DNA of 58,357 nt from a virus: the IMG/VR virus record IMGVR_UViG_3300041409_001210, positions 1 through 58,357 of that record; one strand, 5' to 3'. A program made the translations under genes and the position numbers. Below are positions 22,487 through 30,600 of the stretch, one piece after another. The notes under the pieces are model-generated. The model worked only from the letters and a program-made list of their open reading frames with translations, ran no database searches and had not been told where the DNA came from. Numbering within the stretch: position 1 is the stretch's first letter; every line of letters begins with the position of its first letter.

Positions 22487-22581
22487 TCCCCCGACATCCC
22501 GTTCGCGACGTAGACGAAGAAAGCGGCGGCTATCACGAGGACGACAGCGACCGCGATCCCGGCCCATGCGTACCAGGGCAT
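22483..22581 (-). CDS. 32-residue single-span membrane protein (lysis cassette)
   Basis: MPWYAWAGIAVAVVLVIAAA and a further hydrophobic stretch (FFVYVANG) form one membrane span, followed by a tiny polar end. GGAGG lies seven bases before the ATG, and the gene overlaps its neighbours on both sides (TGATG and ATGA). Position immediately before the lysozyme suggests a holin, antiholin or pinholin-like role; at 32 residues it is among the smallest such candidates. Confidence 0.65.
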   Translation of the reverse strand: MPWYAWAGIAVAVVLVIAAAFFVYVANGMSGE

Positions 22582-22757
22582 CAGCTCGCCTCCGGCATCG
22601 GGTCCTTCTCCAGCCTCAGCACGTCGCCCACCTTCGGGCCGTCCTCGTCGGGGCCGTAGTAGATCGGGGTCAGGACGACCTTGAGCGGCCCTTCCTCGTC
22701 GCGCTCGACCTTCTCGACGCGCCATGCCTCGGGTATCTGCTTGCCCTCGTCGGCCAT
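22581..22757 (-). CDS. Small hypothetical protein, 58 aa
   Basis: Strand-rich charged protein: IPEAWRVEKVERDEEGPLKVVLTPIYYGPDEDGPKVGDVLRLEKD. It looks like a small beta-barrel or SH3-like fold. The ATG has an ideal AGGAGG-6-ATG site. It lies inside the lysis cassette between the NlpC/P60-like lysin and the small membrane protein. Function unknown. Confidence 0.65.
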   Translation of the reverse strand: MADEGKQIPEAWRVEKVERDEEGPLKVVLTPIYYGPDEDGPKVGDVLRLEKDPMPEAS

Positions 22758-22770
22758 CGCTGGCCTCCTT

Positions 22771-23502
22771 TCAGTCGACGGCCCGGTAGCGCACTTCCGT
22801 GCCCGAGCCGAACTCGTCGAAATGTCCGATGTCGAGCGCGGGGGTTCCGTGCTCCCAGGTGAAGGGCCCGTGGCCGGTCGTGGTCCCCATGTGGAATCCC
22901 TCACCGCTGCCGAAGATCACCCAGACGCCGCAGTGGGTTTCCGCGTAGTGGCGATCGACGTCGCGGCCGAAGGTCAGCGCCGAGCCGGTGAAGCGCGGTT
23001 CGGCGTCGATCGTCTTCAGGCCACAGACGCGCCGGACCTCGATCGCCGTCCGGCTGCAGTCACTGCGGAGGTGCCTCATGCCTGCGTTGGTCAGCACATT
23101 GACGAGCGTGTACAGACCGGACTCCGAGTAGTACTCGTGCCAGTGCTTCATCGCCCAGCCGAATGCGCGGTGCAGCCGTTCTTCGGCATTGCCGCCGACG
23201 ACGGAGAACATGCCGCCGCCGTGGCGGAGCACCAGCGGCTCACGCCGCGCCAGCTTCTTGACCAGGCGCTTCAGGGCCACGCGCAGGTGGTGGCGCCGCA
23301 GGTAGGCCTTCCGTTCTTTCGCCCGCCAGTACTTCAGCCGTCGATCGGCTCGTTCGAGGACCAGCGGGTGAGGGTTGTCGGGGTTCTCCGCGTTCTTCGC
23401 CCGTGCCTTGAAGTGGGCGACGCGGCGTTCGGCGACCGCCAACCCGCTCGCGATGTCGGCGAGCTTCGACCGGAGCGCGCGGATCCGCTTGAGCAGTTTC
23501 AC
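22771..23502 (-). CDS. NlpC/P60-like cell-wall peptidase with coiled-coil N-terminus, 243 aa
   Basis: The N-terminal 95 residues are a basic coiled coil (LERADRRLKYWRAKERKAYLRRHHLRVALKRL). The C-terminal half carries RSDCSRTAIEVRRVCG (Cys149 at a helix start), the FTGSALTFGRDV element, and GFHMGTTTGHG (His204), as in NlpC/P60-type lysins of actinobacteriophages. It probably cuts peptide bonds in the wall and, with the GH24 lysozyme, makes a two-enzyme lysis system. It could also be a virion wall-degrading protein. Confidence 0.7.
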   Translation of the reverse strand: MKLLKRIRALRSKLADIASGLAVAERRVAHFKARAKNAENPDNPHPLVLERADRRLKYWRAKERKAYLRRHHLRVALKRLVKKLARREPLVLRHGGGMFSVVGGNAEERLHRAFGWAMKHWHEYYSESGLYTLVNVLTNAGMRHLRSDCSRTAIEVRRVCGLKTIDAEPRFTGSALTFGRDVDRHYAETHCGVWVIFGSGEGFHMGTTTGHGPFTWEHGTPALDIGHFDEFGSGTEVRYRAVD

Positions 23503-23514
23503 GGTCGCCGCTCC

Positions 23515-23706
23515 TCAGACCGCGACACGATGCCGATTCCCGTCGAGCACCTGCTGCACTCCGGCGGCGCCGTAGCCGTCGTCGTCGCGGATGCAATCGG
23601 CGACCGTGAGCAGGATCTTGTGGGCCTCCTCGGAGTCGTAGCCGTCAGATTCGAGGCGTCCCTTCAGGTTCGGGATGAAGTCGTCGGAGAACAGGCCGTT
23701 GGGCAT
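23515..23706 (-). CDS. Hypothetical protein, 63 aa
   Basis: Small acidic protein (FIPNLKGRLESDGYDSEEAHKILLTVADCIRDDDGYGAAG) with two likely helices. AAGGAG lies ten bases before the ATG. First leftward gene after the rightward island at 23.86-24.18 kb, so it may be read from a transcript passing through that island. Confidence 0.55.
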   Translation of the reverse strand: MPNGLFSDDFIPNLKGRLESDGYDSEEAHKILLTVADCIRDDDGYGAAGVQQVLDGNRHRVAV

Positions 23707-23821
23707 CGGGAATCAACTCCTTCGGGAGTGGGTCTGTCGGTTATGGGAGCCGCGCTGGGCGGCGAGGATCAGGGGGAAGGCAGCGCGTCGGAAGATGCGG
23801 CCTCTTCTTCGGCCGACTGGC

Positions 23822-23850
23822 TTGTCTCGGAAATCGCCCGCAGTTATGGT
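23822..23850 (+). promoter_or_regulatory. Promoter for the rightward gene at 23857
   Basis: TTGTCT (23822-23827), 17 bases, TATGGT (23845-23850), then six bases to the ATG. Same leaderless geometry as the promoters at 17.9 and 30.6 kb. Confidence 0.5.
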
Positions 23851-23856
23851 CGGGCG

Positions 23857-24177
23857 ATGGCGCTTCAGCAGTTCGACTACTTCCCTGCCGAATTCCAGCC
23901 TCGGCGTCGAGATGACTTGACGCCCGCCGCCGCCGAGTGGATCGGCTGGTCAGGCCTTTGGGAAGCAGCCTTCCTGATCGAGGAGGGACCCTTCTGCGGC
24001 GAGTTCGCCTGCACGGTGAAGTTGAAGCGAGACGGCACCTACTCCGGCGGCCGTCCCTATCCACCCGCCGAGGCGTTCGCGTGGGTACCGCAGTTCGATC
24101 TACTACTGCCGACGATCGATGCCGAGGCAACCGCGCGCATCGTCAGGGAGCGACACGAGGAACGCACGAACGCGTAG
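23857..24177 (+). CDS. Lone rightward gene (moron-like), 106 aa
   Basis: The only plus-strand gene in the lysis region. Product: MALQQFDYFPAEFQPRRRDD followed by a strand-rich body with FLIEEGPFCGEFACTVKLKRDGTYSG and FAWVPQFDLLLPTIDAEATARIV. No family recognised. It has its own promoter with the -10 box six bases before the ATG, so it can be expressed independently of the late genes, for example in a lysogen. A superinfection or host-fitness role is inference. Confidence 0.65.
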   Translation: MALQQFDYFPAEFQPRRRDDLTPAAAEWIGWSGLWEAAFLIEEGPFCGEFACTVKLKRDGTYSGGRPYPPAEAFAWVPQFDLLLPTIDAEATARIVRERHEERTNA

Positions 24178-24180
24178 CGC

Positions 24181-24978
24181 CTATTCCTGGCAGAGCACCT
24201 TCGCCAACGAGCAGGTGGTCCCGGTCACGCCTTCCACCGTCCCGTCCACCACTTCCCCGGTCCCCTGAACGGTCGCCCCGACCCCGCCGACCAGTTCCCC
24301 TAGGCCTTCACGTACCGGAGCAGCTTCAGCTTCGGTCTGCACCACGGTCGATTCGATCCGTTCGGTCGTCGTGGACGAGGACTGCTGGGACGAGCTCGGG
24401 GCGGCTTGGGCGGCAGGGGCCGCGGCTTCCGGCGACCTGGCACCTTCGCTGCCGCTGTTACCCGGCGCCGGAGGAGCGTGGCTGCCGCCGTTGCCCGGCA
24501 GCGGAGCGCCACCGCTGTCAGGCGAACCGTGGTCACCGATGCCCCCGTCGCCGGGGGCCGGTTGCGAGTGGCCCGTGGAAGGGCTTGAGTTGGCACCACC
24601 CCCTTGGATGGGATGCGCTCGTCGGGTCTGGCGCCGCGACTGGCGACTCGCCGCGGTGCTGCCCGGCTTCGGGCACGGGTAGCCGGCCTTGAAGAACGGG
24701 ATGCAGGTGACCCGCAGGTTCGCCGCTTCGGCAGATTCGGCCTTTGCCTTCTGGCATTCGCCTCCGGCCGGCGCGACCTGGCAGGCCGAGTGCTCGACCG
24801 TCTTCTCGACATGCGTGATTTCGGCGCGGTTGTTCAGGCCGAGGACGAAGGAGAGGGTCCCGACCGCCAGCGCGAGCAGGACGGCGGCGGTGATGCCTTT
24901 GAGCAGCCAGAGCTTTCGCTGTTCGCTCCGCGCCCACTTCGGGTCCACGGCTTCGGCTTCCCTCAGTGCGTCGTTCAT
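24181..24978 (-). CDS. Single-span membrane protein with long Gly/Pro/Ser-rich domain, 265 aa
   Basis: Short cytoplasmic N-terminus with KWARSEQRKLWLLKG, a membrane span AAVLLALAVGTLSFVLGL (about 31-48), then an outside part with four cysteines (HSACQV, GECQ, VTCIPFFKAGYPCPK), a low-complexity Gly/Pro/Ser stretch (about 125-210), and a C-terminal VGATVQGTGEVVDGTVEGVTGTTCSL. Likely anchored in the membrane with the rest outside. Follows the XhlA-like protein by an ATGA overlap. It may help lysis or reach the wall. Confidence 0.7.
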   Translation of the reverse strand: MNDALREAEAVDPKWARSEQRKLWLLKGITAAVLLALAVGTLSFVLGLNNRAEITHVEKTVEHSACQVAPAGGECQKAKAESAEAANLRVTCIPFFKAGYPCPKPGSTAASRQSRRQTRRAHPIQGGGANSSPSTGHSQPAPGDGGIGDHGSPDSGGAPLPGNGGSHAPPAPGNSGSEGARSPEAAAPAAQAAPSSSQQSSSTTTERIESTVVQTEAEAAPVREGLGELVGGVGATVQGTGEVVDGTVEGVTGTTCSLAKVLCQE

Positions 24979-25232
24979 AGGTGCAGCGCCCCCGATGCGA
25001 TCAGGCCCGAGACCACGGCGATGACGATCCCGGTGCCGATCGTGAAGATCGCCCGCATCACGTAGTCCCAGCGTTTGTCGCGGCCGGCTTCCTTGCCCTC
25101 GATGTCGGTCACGCGCCCCTCCACTGCCGGGAGTCGTTCGTTCTCGACCTTGTCGACACGGTCCTCGAGATCCCGCAGCTTCGCTTCACGACCCAGCGGG
25201 GTGAGCAGTGCATCGCGTTCGTCATCGGGCAT
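24975..25232 (-). CDS. XhlA/DUF2746-like coiled-coil membrane protein, 85 aa
   Basis: An acidic coiled coil (GREAKLRDLEDRVDKVENERLPAVEGRVTDIEGKEAG, residues 14-50) leads into one C-terminal membrane span (AIFTIGTGIVIAVVSGLIASGAL). This is the plan of hemolysin XhlA-type proteins and the actinobacteriophage DUF2746 family, which work with holins in lysis. ATG at 25232 follows AAAGG. A longer start at 25262 lacks a ribosome site. Confidence 0.75.
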   Translation of the reverse strand: MPDDERDALLTPLGREAKLRDLEDRVDKVENERLPAVEGRVTDIEGKEAGRDKRWDYVMRAIFTIGTGIVIAVVSGLIASGALHL

Positions 25233-25271
25233 TCGCCAGCCTTTCTGGGTCGGGAGGGACAAGGGGTGCGG

Positions 25272-27038
25272 CTAGGAGCCGAAGCCCGCGGCGGTCTCGC
25301 GGACCTGCAGCTCTTCGAGAATCGCGGTGTAGGAGTCCGGTGGCGCATCGATCTTGATGTTCACCGAGCGCGATTTCCGGCTGCGGGTGGCTTCGACGAT
25401 GTAGCGCGGACCCGAGATCGAGGAGTCGATGAATTCGATTTCGTCGGCCGCGTGGACGCAGTAGTAAGGCCATTCCGCGCCCTTCTCGTCTTCGACGAAG
25501 CCGGTCAGCGTGGCTTCCCCTGAGCCGTCGAGGAGGCGGCACTTTTCGAGGAAGAGCCGCGACGTTTCCGCAGCCCCTTCCACCGTCGCCACGCCGTTCA
25601 TGGTCAGGTGTTTGGTGCGCACGACCCCGGCTTCGTTCAGGGCGTTTTCGGGATCGACGTCTTCGCAACGGGAGTCGGTGAGCGGGTAGCCCGAGCCGAT
25701 CGGCCCCATCGTCCCCATCGTCCCGTCGTCGTTCTGCCACGACATCACGACCCGGTTGTAGATCTGGTCCATCTGCTGGCCGGTTTCGCTGAACTTCGCC
25801 GGGCGGATCCGGGTGCGCCAGCGTTTCGCGCCCTCCCTCCTGCCGCGTTCGTTCAGGTAGAAGGTCGGCCCGAACTGACCGGACCACACCCCCCACTCCA
25901 GGGTCTCGAAGCGGAGCGACTGCGTGACCATTTCCTGCACCGTCGTCGGTTCTTTGAAGACGAGGTGGGGGATGACGAACCTCGACGCCTTGATCGATCC
26001 GAACGGCCCGGTCGTAAAGCGGATCCCCGGCGCCCACCTCGACAGCGCGTAGCCGATCACGTCGGAGGCGAGCACCCCGATCTCGGCGCGGGAGGCGCCG
26101 TACAGCGGCAGTCCGTGGCGACCGAGCACCCTCGGCGTCTGCCAGCGGGGATAGGCGACGTAGCGTTCGAGCGACGACGCCCCCTGGTCGCGGGCGACCT
26201 GGAAGAAGGCGTACTTGCCGCCTTCCGGTGCGATCGCGCCGCCTTCCGGGACGTCCCAACTCGGCTCGCTCACCGAGTTGAAGTCGCCGGTCTGCGCGAT
26301 CAGCGCCGACGTCCCGGTATCTCCGGCCCTGATCCCCGCGAAGTCAGACCAGGCTTCGTCGAAGCCGGTCCCGACGAAGCCGAACAGGACCCGGCCGATG
26401 TCGATGCCCGCTCCGAAGTAGCTGTACTCGTTGCCCATCCAGCCTTCGGTGAGGCGTTCGTAGGCGAAGATGATCGACGCGGGCTCGTTGCCGATTCCCT
26501 GCGTGCCGACCATGACATTCACCTTCGTCATGAATTCAAGTTCCAGCAGCCGGGCCGTCGAGACATCGCTCCATGCCCCGAGTTCGGCATCGACGAAGAT
26601 TTCCCGCGCTTCCTCCTTGTCGGAAAGGAGCACCTGATACCCGCTCGCCGCTGGGTCGACCACCAAGGTGTCACCCGACGTCCGCGGGTTGCGCTCCAGC
26701 CGATACTCGGAGACCTTGTACTGGCCTGCGCCGAAGACCTCGAGCTTCGTCCCGAGCTGCATGTCTGAGTAGTCGGTGCCCGGTTTGCGGGCGAGCGCCG
26801 CGGTCAGGTCTTTGTTGCCGCCCGGAGCGGTGTCGGAGTCGGTGAGTTCTTCGAGGACGTCGGCTGCGTCCGGCTCGTCTTCTCCCCAGCGCCTTACGTG
26901 CCCTCCCGGGGTCGTGGCGATGAGGTACTGGCGCATCGGGGGCTTCTCGATGACGCGGAGGAGTTCACCGCCGGTCTCGGGATAGAGTTCTTCTTCCGGG
27001 AAGAGGTCTTCTTCCGGGAAGAGCGCTTTGGGGGACAC
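25272..27038 (-). CDS. Minor tail protein, 588 aa
   Basis: Large protein in the tail-fibre region. It begins with a repeated acidic phrase (LFPEEDLFPEEELYPE), then a region with TTPGGHVRRWG, and continues as mixed alpha/beta with many aromatic residues; near the C-terminus ADEIEFIDSSISGPRYIVEATRSRKSRSVNIKI resembles the end of tail hub or baseplate-like proteins of siphoviruses. Exact family not certain. GTG at 27038 directly follows a TAG; ATG at codon 35 is an alternative start. Confidence 0.65.
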   Translation of the reverse strand: MSPKALFPEEDLFPEEELYPETGGELLRVIEKPPMRQYLIATTPGGHVRRWGEDEPDAADVLEELTDSDTAPGGNKDLTAALARKPGTDYSDMQLGTKLEVFGAGQYKVSEYRLERNPRTSGDTLVVDPAASGYQVLLSDKEEAREIFVDAELGAWSDVSTARLLELEFMTKVNVMVGTQGIGNEPASIIFAYERLTEGWMGNEYSYFGAGIDIGRVLFGFVGTGFDEAWSDFAGIRAGDTGTSALIAQTGDFNSVSEPSWDVPEGGAIAPEGGKYAFFQVARDQGASSLERYVAYPRWQTPRVLGRHGLPLYGASRAEIGVLASDVIGYALSRWAPGIRFTTGPFGSIKASRFVIPHLVFKEPTTVQEMVTQSLRFETLEWGVWSGQFGPTFYLNERGRREGAKRWRTRIRPAKFSETGQQMDQIYNRVVMSWQNDDGTMGTMGPIGSGYPLTDSRCEDVDPENALNEAGVVRTKHLTMNGVATVEGAAETSRLFLEKCRLLDGSGEATLTGFVEDEKGAEWPYYCVHAADEIEFIDSSISGPRYIVEATRSRKSRSVNIKIDAPPDSYTAILEELQVRETAAGFGS

Positions 27039-27074
27039 CTACGACTGCCGCTTCTCACGCGTAGTGACAGTCAT
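27039..27074 (-). other. 11-codon bridge frame between two tail genes
   Basis: ATG overlaps the stop of the phosphoesterase gene (ATGA), reads MTVTTREKRQS, and its TAG abuts the GTG of the next gene. It is probably a re-initiation bridge, not a functional protein. Confidence 0.3.
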
Positions 27075-29062
27075 GCCTGCACCAGATCTCCCGCGACCTT
27101 GACCCAGCGAATCGCCTGCCCGGTGACGCCGCCTTCGCTGACCCAGACCGTCTTCGGCGGGTCGGCGTCAGGAATCGCCATGCTGACCGCTTCGGCACCC
27201 TGGATCGTCGTCCATTCGTGGGTGCCGTGGTTGCGCGCGAAGACCTTGATTTCGTCATCGAGCCAGCCGAGGAAGAGGCTTACGAGTGGGTCGCTGTCCC
27301 CCGGTTCGGTGCCGGTGTAGGCGGTCGCCGAGGCGTTGATCGTGATCAGGTCCCGCGTGCCCGCCGGGAGCAGTCCGGCGTCGCCCTCGAGGATCGCCGA
27401 GCAGGTGAACTCCAGCGTCTCCCCCGCGGCGAGCGTCGTGGTGCTCTGGTTGCCGACGTAGAGGACCACGTAGGCCGAGCCGGACGGCGCCTGCCCCGCG
27501 ACTTCGGAGCGGAATTTGCCGGTGCCGGTCGCCTGGTTGCCGTAGAAGGTGTCGAGCACTTCGCCGCTTTCGGTGAGGAACTGCATCGCCAGGTTGGGAC
27601 CGGCGGCGCCCTTGGTGGTGACGTTCAGGTCGGCGGCGTAGGCGTAGACCTTGCCGGGGGTCGCTTTCAGTTCTTTGTTTCCCGAGGTGCGCCTGAACCG
27701 GGCGGCGCCGCTCGTGCCGGTCGCGTGGGCTTTCAGGTGGAGCAGGAAGTGGACCGCGACGGTGATTTCGTAGCCGCGCACGTTGCGCCAGTAGAACTCC
27801 GACACGTCGCCGCTCTGGAGCGTTTCCGAGTTGCAGAGACGCATGCGGCAGTAGGCGGCCCCTGCGGGCGCGAGGGCGGTGACGGTGAGCGTCTGTTCCC
27901 CGGTCGCCGTGACCGCGGGGCTGTCGACGCTGGAGATCGCGGCATTCGCGGCCGTGTACCAGGTGATGCGGAACGTCTGCCCGGTCGCCGGCTTCTGGAC
28001 GATTTTCGTGTCGACCTTCAGGTGGTAGAACGTGCCCGGCGTCACCACGAAGAGGCCCGGGGTGGCGGCGGTTTTGCTGCACCACACCTGGGCCGTTTTT
28101 TTGGCGGCCGTGCAGGTGGCCTTGAAGTAGCCGGCGGATTCGCCGCTCCACGCGGTGCTCAGTTCGAATTTTTCTTTCGTCACCCCGGTGCCGCTGACTT
28201 CGGAGAGCCAGTTGGTGAGGCTTTTGAGGTTGCCCGACGCTTCCGGGACGAGGTTGGTCAGGCCGGTGACGACGCCGTTGAAGTCGGTCCCCGCCGAGAG
28301 GTCGTCGAGGACCACGCCGCCGCCGATGCTCGACTGCCAGCCGGTGAGCCCGAGCGAGAAGTCGCCGTTGGGGACCACGACCGGGGTCGAGTTTTCGACC
28401 GTCGCCAACTCCGGCAGGAGGACGTGGCGCTTGATCAGGTCGTAGCAGTCCTTCGCGTTGTGGGTGTGGCCGGATATCGCCAGCTTGACGATCGGATATT
28501 CGTTCAGCAGTTCGCGGATCTGCCGATCGGGGTTGATCGCGAAGAAGGCGAGCGTCGGCGTGTACTGGTTCTCGGTGACGCCCGGTCCGGCGCCGACCAC
28601 GGTGTGCATGAGGGGGTTGTGGTTGACCCAGATCACCGGGCGCCTCGCCGCTTTGAACTGGGCCTCCATCCATTCGAGCGTGGCGGCAGACAGCGTGTAC
28701 GGTTCGACATTCGCGTCGGGGGCAGTGAACACGCCGATCGCGAAGCCGAGGTCGCGGGTGTAGTTCTGGGTGAGGCCGTAGGCGGCGGAGGCGGTGGCCG
28801 AGCTGCGACCGAACATGTCGTGATTCCCCATCGGGGCCGACCAGTCCTCGGGCAGGCCGTCCAGCAGAGCCTTCGGCAGGGAGTCGGTGTGCGGGGAACT
28901 GTCGGTGAGGTCGCCGAGCTGGATGCGGTGGGCGACCGGGATCGGATGCGCCGCGAGGTCGGCGGCGACCGCTTCGGCGCGGGCGGTCCCGTCGTATTCG
29001 GCGCCCGTGTGCATGTCGCCCCAAAGGTGGATTAGGCGGTGGCGCGGCGAGAGGACCGTCAT
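27071..29062 (-). CDS. Tail protein with calcineurin-like phosphoesterase and sugar-binding-like modules, 663 aa
   Basis: Residues 10-205 contain all metallophosphoesterase motifs: WGDMHTG (Asp16, His18), QLGDLTD (Asp51), MGNHD (Asn80, His81), VNHNP (His148) and SGHTHN (His199, His201). The remaining 450 residues hold beta-sandwich-like repeats typical of carbohydrate-binding modules (VVPNGDFSLGLTGWQSS, then FELSTAWSGESAGYFKATCTA). Such a protein may sit at the tail tip, bind the wall and hydrolyse a phosphodiester such as teichoic acid. Start at 29062 is fixed by ATGA with the gene before. Confidence 0.85.
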   Translation of the reverse strand: MTVLSPRHRLIHLWGDMHTGAEYDGTARAEAVAADLAAHPIPVAHRIQLGDLTDSSPHTDSLPKALLDGLPEDWSAPMGNHDMFGRSSATASAAYGLTQNYTRDLGFAIGVFTAPDANVEPYTLSAATLEWMEAQFKAARRPVIWVNHNPLMHTVVGAGPGVTENQYTPTLAFFAINPDRQIRELLNEYPIVKLAISGHTHNAKDCYDLIKRHVLLPELATVENSTPVVVPNGDFSLGLTGWQSSIGGGVVLDDLSAGTDFNGVVTGLTNLVPEASGNLKSLTNWLSEVSGTGVTKEKFELSTAWSGESAGYFKATCTAAKKTAQVWCSKTAATPGLFVVTPGTFYHLKVDTKIVQKPATGQTFRITWYTAANAAISSVDSPAVTATGEQTLTVTALAPAGAAYCRMRLCNSETLQSGDVSEFYWRNVRGYEITVAVHFLLHLKAHATGTSGAARFRRTSGNKELKATPGKVYAYAADLNVTTKGAAGPNLAMQFLTESGEVLDTFYGNQATGTGKFRSEVAGQAPSGSAYVVLYVGNQSTTTLAAGETLEFTCSAILEGDAGLLPAGTRDLITINASATAYTGTEPGDSDPLVSLFLGWLDDEIKVFARNHGTHEWTTIQGAEAVSMAIPDADPPKTVWVSEGGVTGQAIRWVKVAGDLVQA

Positions 29063-29370
29063 GCGGTTTCGATCCAGATATCGCCGTCGACCATGTGTTC
29101 GGGCTCGACGCTGCCGATCCAGGTGTACTGCGCGAACTTGGTCCCGCGGGCTTTGCCGGCGACCGCGCCGTGGACGATCACGCCCATCGCTTCCGCCTCG
29201 GTGAGACTGTCGGTTACCACCGAAGACGGCAGTTGCGATTCGGCCAGCTTGCCCGCTTCGAGGTCGGCCTTGCCTTCGGTGATGCGCTCCTCGAGGTCGT
29301 TCATCCCCGCTGCGTTGAGCTTCGTTCCCCCCGCTTTGGAGTTTTTCCATAGCTTCTGCGCGAAGGCCAC
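29059..29370 (-). CDS. Small tail-fibre-associated protein, 103 aa
   Basis: The sequence AQKLWKNSKAGGTKLNAAGMNDLEERI is typical of the N-terminal part of tail fibre and receptor-binding proteins in actinobacteriophages, where it forms a short connector. The C-terminus (VHGAVAGKARGTKFAQYTWIGSVEPEHMVDGDIWIETA) matches the usual end of such modules. It may connect the fibre to the tail tip. Confidence 0.75.
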   Translation of the reverse strand: MAFAQKLWKNSKAGGTKLNAAGMNDLEERITEGKADLEAGKLAESQLPSSVVTDSLTEAEAMGVIVHGAVAGKARGTKFAQYTWIGSVEPEHMVDGDIWIETA

Positions 29371-30546
29371 TTACGGCTCCGGTACCGTGGCGCCGTTGTC
29401 GTCCCAGACGTTGTCCGACCAGACCGTGGGGCCGGAGAAGTAGGCACCCACGCCGTAGTAGCCACCCAGCGGGAAGTAGCCGTTCGAGTCGGTGCTCCCG
29501 GTGCAGGTCGTCCCACCCGAGCTGGATTCGTAATGAGCGCCTCCGAGACACCGCGCGAAACGGTTGCCGGTGATCGTGGTCGTGGCATCAGCCGGAGCGG
29601 TGTTGTTGGCCTGCGGGTAGAGCAGGAACCCGCCGCCGGCGAGCAGGGAGTTCTTGACCGTGAACTGGTTGCCGCCTGAGTCGCCGAAGACGGTCGCAGT
29701 CTGTCCTTCGGCATTCAGCAGCGTCGAATGTTCGACCGTGACCGCTTCGTTCCAGATGTAGACGTCCTCGGCGTGGGCGCCGGAGAAGATGTTGGTGATC
29801 GCGATGTAGGAGTCGCGGATCGTCGGGTTGCCGTATTCCACGCAGTCCGCGCAGCCGACGAAGTAGTCGCCTTCGAGCGTGATGTGGCTGCCGCCTGCCC
29901 AGACCGCGTTCTGGATCGGTTTCGAGACGGCGACGACTTCGCTGTCGACGATCCTGACGCCTGTGTGGCCGTTGACCACGATCGCCTCCGAGCCGTTACC
30001 CGTGGCGGTCGGCGTGACCTTGACGTTTTCGACGGTGACGTTGTCTGCGTTGATCGTCAGCTGACCGCTGATGCTGAGGTTCTTGACGACCTGACCGGTG
30101 GTGGAGGCCGCGACGGAACCAGAGGGAGTCAGAGCCGAGAGCGGCGGGACGCCCGTGTTCGAACGAGCGGGGAGGCCACAGACGGCCGGAGACGCGAAGC
30201 AGTGCAGCGTCCGCGGCGATTCTTCGACCGATTCTTCTTCGACGGGGGGTTCAGTCGGGACTTCGACCATGTTTCCGGGAGGTCCCTGCTTGCCTTCGGG
30301 GCCGGTCAGCCCGCGTTCACCACGTTCGCCCCTTGGACCCTGGGGGCCGGTCGCACCCTGCAGCCCCGTGGCCCCTCGTTCGCCGTGGGGACCCGGCACG
30401 GGCGCCTTGGCTTCGAGGGCGACGACCCGCTGCTTGAGGGCGTTGAATTCGGCCCTGGTCGGCGAGTTCGTGGCGGCGACGACCGCAGGAGGGCCGATCG
30501 CGACGATGGCGATGACGATGGCGAGGAACAGCGTCCGAGATCGCAT
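29371..30546 (-). CDS. Secreted collagen-like / beta-helix protein, 391 aa
   Basis: A signal peptide (RTLFLAIVIAIVAIGPPAVVAA, residues 4-25) is followed by a short coiled coil, then a collagen-like GXY run (about residues 52-90: GERGATGLQGATGPQG), then a linker with two cysteines and a right-handed beta-helix of pectate-lyase type (ITLEGDYFVGCADCVEYGNPTIRDSYIAITN shape, about 170-370). Virion fibres seldom have a signal peptide, so it may be exported and act on the cell surface, or be a fibre with an unusual N-terminus. AAGGAG precedes the ATG. Confidence 0.75.
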   Translation of the reverse strand: MRSRTLFLAIVIAIVAIGPPAVVAATNSPTRAEFNALKQRVVALEAKAPVPGPHGERGATGLQGATGPQGPRGERGERGLTGPEGKQGPPGNMVEVPTEPPVEEESVEESPRTLHCFASPAVCGLPARSNTGVPPLSALTPSGSVAASTTGQVVKNLSISGQLTINADNVTVENVKVTPTATGNGSEAIVVNGHTGVRIVDSEVVAVSKPIQNAVWAGGSHITLEGDYFVGCADCVEYGNPTIRDSYIAITNIFSGAHAEDVYIWNEAVTVEHSTLLNAEGQTATVFGDSGGNQFTVKNSLLAGGGFLLYPQANNTAPADATTTITGNRFARCLGGAHYESSSGGTTCTGSTDSNGYFPLGGYYGVGAYFSGPTVWSDNVWDDNGATVPEP

Positions 30547-30562
30547 TGGACTCCTTGGTCGG

Positions 30563-30592
30563 TTGACGGATCGAGATGGGAACGGCTACGGT
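30563..30592 (+). promoter_or_regulatory. Promoter of the rightward envelope cassette
   Basis: TTGACG (30563-30568), 18 bases, TACGGT (30587-30592), then eight bases to the ATG at 30601. The mRNA would begin at or just before the start codon. Confidence 0.5.
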
Positions 30593-30600
30593 CTGCGCCC

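Noticed and set aside
24534-24552. Hairpin GCCCCCG-TCGC-CGGGGGC, similar to the two leader hairpins
   Set aside because: Inside the coding sequence for a Gly/Pro-rich stretch, without the bulged C, inner stem or a following ribosome site; explained by codon composition.
27218-29035. Plus-strand frame of 605 codons
   Set aside because: Complement of the phosphoesterase/fibre gene, whose motifs are unmistakable on the minus strand.
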